NCBI GenBank assembly: GCA_026419015.1
Contig: JAOAAF010000022.1
Coordinates: 1 to 34,017, forward strand
DNA from: Spirochaetota bacterium
GTDB taxonomy: Bacteria; Spirochaetota; UBA4802; JAGODF01
Reading direction: 5' to 3'
Length of the DNA: 34,017 bases
Each line of letters opens with the position of its first letter. Within the stretch, counting starts at the first letter, position 1. Made by a program: the position numbers and the translations under genes. The notes beneath the pieces were generated by a model. That model saw only the letters and a program-made list of their open reading frames with translations, did no database searches and had not been told where the DNA came from. Of the stretch, positions 7,633 to 16,884 are shown in pieces.

Positions 7633-10554
7633 ATGATACGAAAGAAAGAAACTGAAAAAAAACAGAAGGGAAAGATAGTTCGAAAAGATGAAACAATTCA
7701 AAAAAATGCTGCCCAGGCACATTTAAGCCCCGATGAAGAAAAAGGGGAAAGTTCGGTTGGCATTTCTCCGCCACGTCGCGTAAAAAAAAGCCGCATTGTG
7801 TTTAAAGTTGCAAAAATACTTTTGTTGTATGTTCCTCTTTGCGTGCTCTTTTTCGCAATTATTGGCATTGCAGGCCTTTCCATTTATCTTACTCCACAGC
7901 GCGCAGAGAAGCTTATTGTGGAACAATTCAATGCGCGCTCGTATGGCGACATTACTTTAAAGGTAAAGCGGTTTGGCCTTTTTAGAGGTTTTGAAATCGA
8001 AGATGTAATAATCCGCAATGGGGAAGAATTTGGCAGAACGCCTTTTGTGGAAATAAAAAGAATTGTGTGCGATTATCGGATTCTCCCAATGTTGGTGGGC
8101 AATGTGAGGATCAATGAAATCGGGATCTACCAGCCCCGAATCTATCTCAAAGAAAGAAACGGTGTGTGGAATGCCGCGCGTCTCATGAAACCAGGAGAGC
8201 CTCGCAAAGAAGAAGAGAAGCCAGAACCTGAAGAAGAGCCAAGAAAGGAATCGAGAGAAGAAATTTCTCTTCCGATTTCTGTTGAATTTTTGTTTAAATT
8301 CGTCTTGGAGGATTTGCGCGTTTATGCAGAAGGAAGTGGCATGAAAACATCGCTTGAGGGATTTTCGTGTGGGGTAGACGTTTATGTGCCTCCTTTTAAG
8401 AAAATACCTCTTTCGTCCATGGCGGTTTCGATATTCGAACGCATGAAGATTGAACTCAATCCCAAAGAAGAACTCAATCTGCATTTTGTGTCTGAGACGG
8501 CTGAAGTAAGCCCACCGTTGATATTGTTTTGGAAACTTGTGTACAAAAAACCACATACACCTGAAGAAGCTCCGCATTTTGAGAGTAGCCTGAAATTGGG
8601 TACTTATCGCACTCCGGTGCGATTTAAACGTGCACATTTAGCACCGCTTTCTTTTCTTGTATCGTACGATATGCTTTACAATCCAGCAAATGATCTTTTG
8701 AATCTTAATCATTTTACTATTTCTTTCTCCGGGAAAAAGCTTATAAGCCTTAGCGGGGAAGTGCGTGAAGTGACAACGCGTCAACGTTTCAACATCCGCA
8801 TGCTCGAAAGCAATATTTCGCTTACCGATTTATATCCGTACTACCGTAGCATTACAGGCGATACGGCGATGCGATTTGCCGGTAGCGTTTCTTTATATCC
8901 TTTCATTGTGAAAGGTGATCCAAAAAATATCGATGTCGATGGACAGCTTCGGATTGGGAACCTATATTTTAGAAATCCTGCAATCGAAGCGCGCGTCCCT
9001 GCTATGATGCTTGGCTATTCCGTGCGCATGCGCGGAAATGACGTCGCACTCCTTTCCGATTTAAAAATACCGCATTTTGATTATGTGCTCAACCGTGGGA
9101 AATCGGGTGACAATGGCCTTTTACTTTCCTTAAATGCGCAGTACAATTTAAAAAACCAATATTTGCTTTTAAACGATATCTCTATGAGATTTTATAGCCC
9201 GGCAAGTGGCAGGGATGCGCTAAAACTTGGGCTTAACGGAAAAGTCTCCCTTGCGCCCGTGATGGTTGGAAATGTGCGCATGGCGACGTTTCAATTCATG
9301 AAAGATCCCCTTTTGGAGATGGTGCCAAAGCCAATGGCGAGGGATTTGGGAACCGCTCTGGGTGCATTGAAGAATCCTGTAAATCTCGATCTTTCTACTG
9401 GGTTTCGTATGGACACGCGTACCATTGCTGCCGATGTGTTGCTTGCCTGTAAAATACCTGATTTTAAGATCAACGATTTGGTACTTACGGCAAATATAGA
9501 ACAAAACGCACTTCGAAAGATGCTGTTTATTCGGAAAGTGAATCTCTCAAGCAAGGAAAGGAATTTGAGCGTTGATGTCGGTGGTCAATTGGATTTGGAA
9601 AATCCACCGGGTAAGAATACCGATGTAGGGCTGCGTATTTCGCTTAATATGCCCGAGATGAAAGAGGTATTTGAGAAATGGGCTCTTTCCGGCAATGTAG
9701 AAATTACTGCTCGCCAAAAAGGGGATATTAAAACGGGAGTTGCTTTGGGAGCAGTGAAAATTGCTCATCTGAATGTAAAGAATCCAGAAAAAAAAGTGCA
9801 CATTGAGGATTTTAATTTGAATTTTCCATTTGAATACAATCACAAAATTCGGTTAAGCGAGTCGAGGATTGCCGTCGATAAAAGCACCTTGCTCGAAACT
9901 GCGTTTTTCCGAGACAGGGACAATTTTACCATCAAGTCCATTTCCATAAAACATCCTGCGCGGGACATTTCTTTTCAAATAATTAAAGATTTTTCGGCAA
10001 CGATGTTTTTCCGCGACAACACCTTTGAAATTCCTACCATGAAGGCGTATGTGATGGGAGGCGGTTTTTATGGGCGCAATATCCTCTTCGCTCTTCGCGA
10101 TTTTAAAACCGATAATATGGAATATAGCCTTACATTGGATGTGACAAATGTCGACATTGGGCTATTGGATGAGCCAAATCCTCAGAAAAGGACTCGCGAT
10201 GCTGAGCTTTCATTAAACGCGCAGTTTAAAGGGCGAGGCGTGGATGTCAAAAAAGAACTGACGCCCGTCGGTTACATTAATATTCATAAAATTGGAGATA
10301 AATTTGCTAATCGGTTGTTGAAAGGGCTTTCAAGCGAGAAAGGAAGATCGAAATTGGGAATTGCCCAATATCCAGTTGATAACTCAATGATGGTGAGCGG
10401 TTTTAATTTCAATCTCGATAAGGGATTGGTCTATACTACTGTAACGTTCAATCGCAAAGCGATTGGGTGGTTGGTGGGCATTGAACAAAATAAGGTTCAG
10501 TTTGAAAGAATAAAGTTGCAAGAATATCTTCGCAACATATTAGGAGGAGATTGA
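7633..10554 (+). CDS. AsmA/YdbH-like inner-membrane-anchored protein
   Basis: A 973-residue protein of the AsmA-like superfamily, whose members (YdbH, TamB, YhdP) form long grooved beta structures that carry phospholipids between inner and outer membrane. Residues 1-57 are highly charged and presumably cytoplasmic. One transmembrane helix spans about 61-83 (ILLLYVPLCVLFFAIIGIAG). The rest is periplasmic and strand-rich, starting with a typical AsmA opening (LTPQRAEKLIVEQFNARSY). A Glu/Pro/Lys-rich low-complexity linker at about 187-212 interrupts the early domain. The C-terminus includes a repeat-like GYINIHKIGD region. Its TGA overlaps the ATG of the next lipoprotein gene. The long cytoplasmic extension and the acidic linker are unusual. 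The YdbH subfamily is inferred mainly from the downstream gene. Confidence 0.82.
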   Translation: MIRKKETEKKQKGKIVRKDETIQKNAAQAHLSPDEEKGESSVGISPPRRVKKSRIVFKVAKILLLYVPLCVLFFAIIGIAGLSIYLTPQRAEKLIVEQFNARSYGDITLKVKRFGLFRGFEIEDVIIRNGEEFGRTPFVEIKRIVCDYRILPMLVGNVRINEIGIYQPRIYLKERNGVWNAARLMKPGEPRKEEEKPEPEEEPRKESREEISLPISVEFLFKFVLEDLRVYAEGSGMKTSLEGFSCGVDVYVPPFKKIPLSSMAVSIFERMKIELNPKEELNLHFVSETAEVSPPLILFWKLVYKKPHTPEEAPHFESSLKLGTYRTPVRFKRAHLAPLSFLVSYDMLYNPANDLLNLNHFTISFSGKKLISLSGEVREVTTRQRFNIRMLESNISLTDLYPYYRSITGDTAMRFAGSVSLYPFIVKGDPKNIDVDGQLRIGNLYFRNPAIEARVPAMMLGYSVRMRGNDVALLSDLKIPHFDYVLNRGKSGDNGLLLSLNAQYNLKNQYLLLNDISMRFYSPASGRDALKLGLNGKVSLAPVMVGNVRMATFQFMKDPLLEMVPKPMARDLGTALGALKNPVNLDLSTGFRMDTRTIAADVLLACKIPDFKINDLVLTANIEQNALRKMLFIRKVNLSSKERNLSVDVGGQLDLENPPGKNTDVGLRISLNMPEMKEVFEKWALSGNVEITARQKGDIKTGVALGAVKIAHLNVKNPEKKVHIEDFNLNFPFEYNHKIRLSESRIAVDKSTLLETAFFRDRDNFTIKSISIKHPARDISFQIIKDFSATMFFRDNTFEIPTMKAYVMGGGFYGRNILFALRDFKTDNMEYSLTLDVTNVDIGLLDEPNPQKRTRDAELSLNAQFKGRGVDVKKELTPVGYINIHKIGDKFANRLLKGLSSEKGRSKLGIAQYPVDNSMMVSGFNFNLDKGLVYTTVTFNRKAIGWLVGIEQNKVQFERIKLQEYLRNILGGD

Positions 10555-11141
10555 TGCGCATCGGAATAATTATTCTTTTTTTGATAATTTCTATGTGGGT
10601 ACTCGTTGGGTGTACCTCGATGAGTGAAATCCCAAGTTGTTGTTGGATTGCGCCTCCAGATATTCACCTCACAGGACAGAAGACAGCAATAGAACGTCAA
10701 ATTGTGGGCGATTTTAGGGAAATCGAAAAGGAAGCATGGATTGTTTCATCTGTTCAAACAGGAATTTCGCCAGGAAAGTTGCAAAGAGATGAAGAAATGT
10801 TTAACGCATTTAAGGTAAGAAATGAACTCGCTGCTGAAATACGGAGATTGAAAGACGAGGGAGCAATCGGTGAAGCGAATAGCGGTTATCTTGCCTATAT
10901 AGGTACGGCGGAATATGAGAACGACACTACCAGAAAGAAAGCATTGCAGTCAATAATTGCGAAGGAAAACGATGCGCGAAAAATAATATTTACACGAAGC
11001 CTCGTGAGAGCAGGGATTGCTAATCCTACGGTTGAGCAAATTAACGCATTTGGGAAAAAGTTCGCTGAAGAACAGCGGGCATTTGCGAAGGAAAACGATT
11101 GGATTCAGGAGGCTGGAGGGCGATGGATACGAAAAAAATAA
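10554..11141 (+). CDS. Lipoprotein with YnbE-like N-terminus and YdbL-like (DUF1318) domain
   Basis: A 195-residue lipoprotein. The ATG at 10554 overlaps the preceding stop and follows AGGAGGAG, so it is preferred to the TTG at 10551. The signal peptide ends in lipobox LVGC. The segment APPDIHLTGQKTAIERQI resembles the short E. coli outer-membrane lipoprotein YnbE. The rest (about residues 55-195) looks like the DUF1318/YdbL domain: DEGAIGEANSGYLAYIG and the end GGRWIRKK match the pattern GxIGExxxGYLA ... GxWxxK. In E. coli, ydbH-ynbE-ydbL encode the bridge, its outer-membrane anchor and a modulator. Here the latter two seem fused and coupled to the AsmA-like gene. The similarity was judged by eye; leptospiral DUF1318 lipoproteins are the closest match I recall. 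Confidence 0.8.
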   Translation: MRIGIIILFLIISMWVLVGCTSMSEIPSCCWIAPPDIHLTGQKTAIERQIVGDFREIEKEAWIVSSVQTGISPGKLQRDEEMFNAFKVRNELAAEIRRLKDEGAIGEANSGYLAYIGTAEYENDTTRKKALQSIIAKENDARKIIFTRSLVRAGIANPTVEQINAFGKKFAEEQRAFAKENDWIQEAGGRWIRKK

Positions 11142-14100
11142 CCGCAGCTGTTGCGTTTTGTAGCGTTGCAGTTGTGCTGATAATCTTACTTGCATCGTGT
11201 GGGGGGAGAACGCGACGAGAGGTCCGTTTTAGTTATGGGACAATTCTTCGCAACGAATTCATTTATAATGTGGGGAAAGTGGTACCAGTTACAATTGAAC
11301 AAACAATCGAGTTTGATGGCATTTTCTCTGAAGATGGTCAGTATTTATTTTACGCATCGGATAAACAGCAAGGAAATTTCGATATATACCTTCGCGCTCT
11401 CGACGATATCACAATGGTGAGAATTACCTCGCACCCTGCGAAAGATTATTCCCCCGCGATTTCGCCCGACGGGAAGCGGCTCGCATTTGTGAGTTTGCGA
11501 GAAGATCCCGAAGGGGATATCTTTGTTGTTGACATCAATCCAACTGCGTTGTTAGACAAGGCGGCGCAATCTCCTACCGATGTTCCATCGCTTGATGGGA
11601 AATCGAAAAACCTCACGCAATATCAGGATCCCGTCACAAAGGATATTCGAATCATTCGCGATGCATCGCCTTCATGGTCACCCGATAGCCAGTGGATTGC
11701 CTTTTCTTCAAATCGCGATGGCATCGATAACGTATGGATGATTCAGCGCAACGGGAAAAATCTCACCCAAATTACAAAAAAAGGCGGCCTTTTCCCGCGG
11801 TTTTCGCCGGATGGAAAGAAGCTCATTTACATTTCGTATGAGGACGAGAAAGGGAAGGGGGATATTTACATTAAAGATCTCATTACCGGAAAGGAACAGC
11901 GCATTACTGCAACCCCGCATATTGAATTGCATCCCTGTTTTATGAGCAACAACGACGAGATTGTATATACATTTATCGATCGAGATACAAACGGAGATGG
12001 AAAAATTAACTTAAAGGATGCTTCGCTGATAATGTATAAGAATCTCAAAAGCGGCTTGGAATATCCCCTTACGCTGAGATCGCAGAACTCGTTTATGCCG
12101 CGCTTTAGCCAGGCGTTAAAAAAACTCAATGAGCGATTTTTCAATGTAATCATTTTTTCCGACCAAATTGGGGAAAACATTAACATTAACATTATCCCCG
12201 AAGAAGGGGTAATTCCCAAAAAAAGCAATGCGCAAACGCAATACGAATTAGCACAGACATATCTTACCGAGTATGATGATAAAGAACGGTATCTGCTATG
12301 CCTCGAGAGAGCATATCATTTCTTTGGCGATAAAAAGGATAATGCCTCAGTTATTTTCGTTGGAAAGTCGCTCGTGGAAGCAGCAAAAGCATTCCGCGAT
12401 GTAAAGAATTTAAGCGAAGCTGAAAGAATTGAAAAATTATTATCTTCTATTTCTAAAGATGTTTATGATTACCGTTCTGTCATGGCACGGTATTTGAATG
12501 CAGTGTCGAAAGGCATATCGGGAGAGAAGGTTCTTTTGGATGCGATTGCGGTTACTGCGCGCGAGGCAAAGTATTCTGAATATTTGCCGTATTTGCTTGA
12601 AGAATTGGGCGATGAACAAAAGCGATTGGGGAAAAGAGATGCTGCGTTGGAAACGTATAAAAAAGTGTTATTGGAAAATCCGAAATATGGCCGGACGGAA
12701 ATTATAAATTTTAAAATTGCCGATTTACAATACCAAATTGTGTTGCCTGAATTGCCAGAGGCATACGAAAGAGCAATAAACTCTGAACGCGAATATATTA
12801 AAATCGCTGCAGCGAAACAAATAATCAAAATTTTTTCAGCGGAGCCAAATATTAGCAAGCGCATACGCGTTGCTGAAGGCATATTGTCGAAAGTAGCAAA
12901 GAAGGAATCCGACAACATTATTCCCCTCATGCAATATATATTGGGCGAAGCGTATGTGGCGAATAGCGATTATGCAAAGGCGAAAACGTATCTTCAAAAT
13001 GCTGTGTCAAAAGTGAGCAAAACAAATTATTTATTCTATAAAGCGAATAAACTCTTAGGGGATATTGCGCACCGCCAATCGGATTTTGAATCGATGGAAA
13101 AATATTATTATCAAAATCTCAAAAATTACCTTTTCCGCTGGAAGCAATCGGATTTTCGCGATATCCTCACAAGGCTTGTTGATTACTATGAAGATCAAGG
13201 GGCGCGCTATCTTGCTGAAAAGAAAGAAGCGCGTGCTGCTGAAATATATGAAAAGTACATTGAGGTTGTTACAACCGCACATTTGTTGCGCGAATTCGAC
13301 GATATATATCAAGCGTACGGTTCGCGCGCCCACGTGTTGTACATAGATTCATTTGCGAGGACATCTGAAAAAGAAAAACTTTTATCCCTTGAAGCGAAGT
13401 ACACCGACAAGCTTTCGATTGCCCGGTTAAATTACGACAAAGCATATCTATATGGCCTTGGTTATATTTACACAAAACTCGGATTGCTATACGATGAAGG
13501 AACAGGTGAGAGTTTAGAAAAATCGCTTGAGTCTTTTAAGAAAAGCCTCGACCAACTCGCATGGGCGCTTTTTATGGACGATACGTATGTGGAACCATAC
13601 ATACTTCGTGGGTGGATTAGTCAATATATCGATTTGCGCCGAAAGGAACTTGGCGAAAGCAAACAATCCGTATTTGATAAATTCTTTCCGCGATTCTTGT
13701 GGGAAGCAAATGTCCCCTTGTATGAGCGCGCCCTCGCTGCAAACGATGAAACAAAAAATCCAGAAGGCGAAGGAAATATTCACCTAAATTTAGCAAATAC
13801 ATATTTTCTGCTGAATAATTATCCACAGGCGCTTCGACATTTTGAAAAAGCGAAAGAGTATAAGAGGGAATTCGCTTCGCCAATCCAGGAAGCGCTTTTC
13901 CATTTTCATATGGGCGTATGTTACTGGCAAAACGATAAAATCGAAGAAGCGCGCGAACAAATGCGAAGAACGCTTTTGATATATAATTCGCTTGCACAAA
14001 AATATGGATACGATCGCTTTAAAGAACAAGTTTATACGCTCTATCGGTATTTTGCACTTTTTGATAGAGTTGAAAGAAATTTTCATCATGCAATACATTG

Positions 14101-16453
14101 GTACAATGAACTTCTTGCCCATGCAGAAAAGAATAAAATTTCAATCGATAGATCTCGCATCTATCAAGAGATTGCACATTGTTATAGAGAATTGGGAAAT
14201 CGCCAGAAATCTCTCGAATATCTCGATCGTGCTGATGAACTAATAGCGCATGAGACTGATAAGGAAAAAACATACAAATTGCGATTTAAGGTATTGGGTA
14301 TTGGCCCAATAAGCTTTATCGATTTAGGCCCCGATACGGTAGTGATTGGCGATAATCGCTTATACGAAGAGTTGACCGCAGAGTATAAAAATATCTTAAG
14401 CCTTTCCATGCGAGAAGAATTGCACTACGATGCAGGCGATTATGCTTCAGCGATAAACTATTTAAAGAAAAAGCTTGCTTGCTGGGAGAAAAAAAATCAC
14501 CGCCTAAATAAAATCGGCAAAGTGCGCACCTTGAATAATATTGGCTTTTGTTACTACAAAATGGGTTATTTCGATAAAGCTCTCGAATATTTCAAAAGTG
14601 GGTGGGATTATGCTTCGCGCGATGATGTAAATGATCTCGAAGGTGTTTTTAATACAATTTTAAATTACTCAAATCTTTGCACAATACTTTTCGAACGGGG
14701 AAAAGATGTGCTGGGGAATTCATTTGATGTTGTAATTCGAGAAATTTCGAGATACAGGGACAATTATGAAAATCAAAAATTCGAGACCGATTTAGCGACA
14801 AAGCAAAAAGAGATGAAACTAAAAAAACAAGAGCTTACGCGCGAAGATGTTGATGCGATCCGCAGGAATGCAAAAACCGCTGCAGATGAGATTTATCATC
14901 AATTGGAAGTAGCACTCGGTTCGTTAAAATTTGCAAAAGCAGAACTTTTAATTGAAGAGCATGAAGTTGAAGGAATCGATCCGCATCGCTATTATCGGCA
15001 AAATCAGAAAATATATGATCTTTACGCTGAAGCGCTTCAACATTTTCAAAAATCGCTCGAATATGCTGATAAACATAAAAACAGTAAAGTAAAGTGCAAA
15101 CTGTTGATGAATATCGCGTCGTGCCACCAAAAACTTGGAGCCTATGAAGACGCATATGATGCGCTCGGGCGAGCCGAAACGATTGCAAACACTTTTGCAT
15201 ATTCAGATCTCATATGGGTGGTGTACTATAAGCTAGCAGAATTTTTGCATCGATACGGAGTTCATGTCGAAAAAGCTGCAATGCAAATGGCACGCGAATA
15301 TTACAACAAAGCAATCGATGAGCTCATTGCATGCCCACAATGCAATGCATCGCAGGTACACTATGCACAAATGCTTTTCGATAGCTTCACGCGCTTTTTG
15401 CTCGAAGAAGGGCAATGGAAAGAAGCATTTGAAGTTATGGAGAAGGGGTACGCGGTTAAACGCGCGATGAGTATCTCGGGTGCTGGCTGGGATTTTTATG
15501 ATCGTTCCCATAAGGAAAAATTCGATGCACACAGAATGTTAATTCGTGAGTTATCCGATGCGCGCGCGAACTTTTCAGCACTTTTAGAAGCAGGAGAGTC
15601 GCGAGATTCGGAAAAGGCAAGGCGAGCCCAAAAAATAATTTCCGAAAAGATTAATCGACTTCGCGAACACGAGAACATGCTCAAGAAGGATTCTTCACTC
15701 TTTTCATCATTTTTGGCCGTAGGAAATCCACAGGTTTTTTCTCCAACAAATGCTGTTGTTGTTGGATTTTTTAGTCTAAAAGAAAAAATTGGCGCATGGA
15801 GATTGGATTCGAACCTTTCGTATACTGAATTGAAGGCGAAAAATGCACACGAGGGTGAAAAAAGTGTTCGCGACTATCTAATGTCATTGTGCGGGAATCA
15901 GACAAAACGATGTTTTGTAGTGTTAAATAGTACTGCACTTTCTGTTTTGTCTCCTTCATCGCTCCAGCAATTCCCAGCGTTTACCTTTGTGCCTTCATTC
16001 GAACGCGCGAGATATTTTGCGATGAATGATAAACCGTTTACTAATGCCGTGGTAGCGGGTGGGAAAAAATTAATATCAGTTCTTCGAGGCGATAAAGAGT
16101 TATCTGGCATTCATATCGATGAGTATCGCGATATCTCAACTGACCTTGCAACTTATTCGATAATCGTCGCAGGGGAAGATGAATTTTCCATAGAGCCTTC
16201 GATTCTCTTTAAAAGAAAGCATTCGCCAGGATTATATATCGCTCGCTTTATGCCGCAGTCATTTGAACGGATGATATTGTGTACCGAGGCTGCATTATAT
16301 GCGGGATGTAAGGGTATAATTTTTCATAATCTTTCCAATGAAGGGAAAATTGCGAAGCTAATTGCGACGTTGCGTACAAAATCCCTTTCTGATGCGATGC
16401 GCAATTTTACCGATGGAAATATCGTTCCCATCGGAAGAGGAATTATCGAATAA
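11123..16453 (+). CDS. Giant lipoprotein: TolB-like propeller, TPR solenoid, pseudo-CHAT domain
   Basis: A 1776-residue predicted lipoprotein. I choose the ATG at 11123 (GGAGG 5 nt upstream); it overlaps the previous gene by 19 nt. The signal peptide ends in LLASC, with Cys 26 as lipidation site. Residues about 45-355 form a PD40/WD40-like propeller with repeated phrases such as SPDGKRLAFVS, SPDSQWIAFSS and SPDGKKLIYIS; one blade carries a calcium-loop-like DRDTNGDGKIN (about 286-296). Residues about 370-1500 are tetratricopeptide repeats, e.g. AINYLKKKLACWEKK and NNIGFCYYKMGYFDKALEYF. Residues about 1543-1776 resemble a CHAT peptidase fold preceded by the usual TPR-CHAT linker, but neither the His of the HxxxH-type strand nor the catalytic Cys is visible, so it is probably inactive. 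A periplasm-facing scaffold is likely. Confidence 0.82.
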   Translation: MDTKKITAAVAFCSVAVVLIILLASCGGRTRREVRFSYGTILRNEFIYNVGKVVPVTIEQTIEFDGIFSEDGQYLFYASDKQQGNFDIYLRALDDITMVRITSHPAKDYSPAISPDGKRLAFVSLREDPEGDIFVVDINPTALLDKAAQSPTDVPSLDGKSKNLTQYQDPVTKDIRIIRDASPSWSPDSQWIAFSSNRDGIDNVWMIQRNGKNLTQITKKGGLFPRFSPDGKKLIYISYEDEKGKGDIYIKDLITGKEQRITATPHIELHPCFMSNNDEIVYTFIDRDTNGDGKINLKDASLIMYKNLKSGLEYPLTLRSQNSFMPRFSQALKKLNERFFNVIIFSDQIGENININIIPEEGVIPKKSNAQTQYELAQTYLTEYDDKERYLLCLERAYHFFGDKKDNASVIFVGKSLVEAAKAFRDVKNLSEAERIEKLLSSISKDVYDYRSVMARYLNAVSKGISGEKVLLDAIAVTAREAKYSEYLPYLLEELGDEQKRLGKRDAALETYKKVLLENPKYGRTEIINFKIADLQYQIVLPELPEAYERAINSEREYIKIAAAKQIIKIFSAEPNISKRIRVAEGILSKVAKKESDNIIPLMQYILGEAYVANSDYAKAKTYLQNAVSKVSKTNYLFYKANKLLGDIAHRQSDFESMEKYYYQNLKNYLFRWKQSDFRDILTRLVDYYEDQGARYLAEKKEARAAEIYEKYIEVVTTAHLLREFDDIYQAYGSRAHVLYIDSFARTSEKEKLLSLEAKYTDKLSIARLNYDKAYLYGLGYIYTKLGLLYDEGTGESLEKSLESFKKSLDQLAWALFMDDTYVEPYILRGWISQYIDLRRKELGESKQSVFDKFFPRFLWEANVPLYERALAANDETKNPEGEGNIHLNLANTYFLLNNYPQALRHFEKAKEYKREFASPIQEALFHFHMGVCYWQNDKIEEAREQMRRTLLIYNSLAQKYGYDRFKEQVYTLYRYFALFDRVERNFHHAIHWYNELLAHAEKNKISIDRSRIYQEIAHCYRELGNRQKSLEYLDRADELIAHETDKEKTYKLRFKVLGIGPISFIDLGPDTVVIGDNRLYEELTAEYKNILSLSMREELHYDAGDYASAINYLKKKLACWEKKNHRLNKIGKVRTLNNIGFCYYKMGYFDKALEYFKSGWDYASRDDVNDLEGVFNTILNYSNLCTILFERGKDVLGNSFDVVIREISRYRDNYENQKFETDLATKQKEMKLKKQELTREDVDAIRRNAKTAADEIYHQLEVALGSLKFAKAELLIEEHEVEGIDPHRYYRQNQKIYDLYAEALQHFQKSLEYADKHKNSKVKCKLLMNIASCHQKLGAYEDAYDALGRAETIANTFAYSDLIWVVYYKLAEFLHRYGVHVEKAAMQMAREYYNKAIDELIACPQCNASQVHYAQMLFDSFTRFLLEEGQWKEAFEVMEKGYAVKRAMSISGAGWDFYDRSHKEKFDAHRMLIRELSDARANFSALLEAGESRDSEKARRAQKIISEKINRLREHENMLKKDSSLFSSFLAVGNPQVFSPTNAVVVGFFSLKEKIGAWRLDSNLSYTELKAKNAHEGEKSVRDYLMSLCGNQTKRCFVVLNSTALSVLSPSSLQQFPAFTFVPSFERARYFAMNDKPFTNAVVAGGKKLISVLRGDKELSGIHIDEYRDISTDLATYSIIVAGEDEFSIEPSILFKRKHSPGLYIARFMPQSFERMILCTEAALYAGCKGIIFHNLSNEGKIAKLIATLRTKSLSDAMRNFTDGNIVPIGRGIIE

Positions 16454-16884
16454 TTTTTTAACTTCGCGTTTGGGATGATTTTCATCACCATACTTTTCAG
16501 ATGCATGCAATAATCTAAAACGCTTATTCCTGGCATCGCAATACTCACCATTTTTTTGATTTCGCATTTCAGCAGTGAAGGTTCCCCCTTTATAATATAT
16601 TTCGCATTTTGACCATAATTTGCCCTATTGCACCATCGGAATGTGCCACATCAAACGTGACATTGCGACATTTTGCGCTTGATATCCACCATCTTGTGCT
16701 TGACGGAAAAGTGCCTGTTGAAAGAAATGTCGTAAAAACGTAAATCAATTGTTAATATTCATTTACGGGGATTGATGTTCATTATATTTTATAAAACATT
16801 ATTTATATTTAGTAAATATTAATAACCCATTTAAAACAGCGGGTGGTGTGCGAAGGGGATAATTTTTTGGGGAGGTGGAAAGTT
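16454..16884. other. Intergenic region with 15-bp palindrome, upstream of gctAB
   Basis: These 431 bp hold no convincing plus-strand gene. A perfect 15-bp palindrome (ATATTTA-G-TAAATAT) lies at 16805-16819, 65 bp before the CoA-transferase start, in a very AT-rich stretch where the promoter must lie; I could not fix -35/-10 boxes. On the minus strand a frame from about 16610 to 16358 reads a Lys/Arg/Cys-bearing peptide (EIYYKGGTFTAEMRNQKN and onward) without a start signal; it may be a gene remnant or chance. Confidence 0.5.

Noticed and set aside
7957-8637. 226-aa minus-strand ORF opposite the AsmA-like gene
   Set aside because: Antisense shadow: His/Phe/Arg-rich, no ribosome-binding site, while the plus-strand frame has clear protein features.
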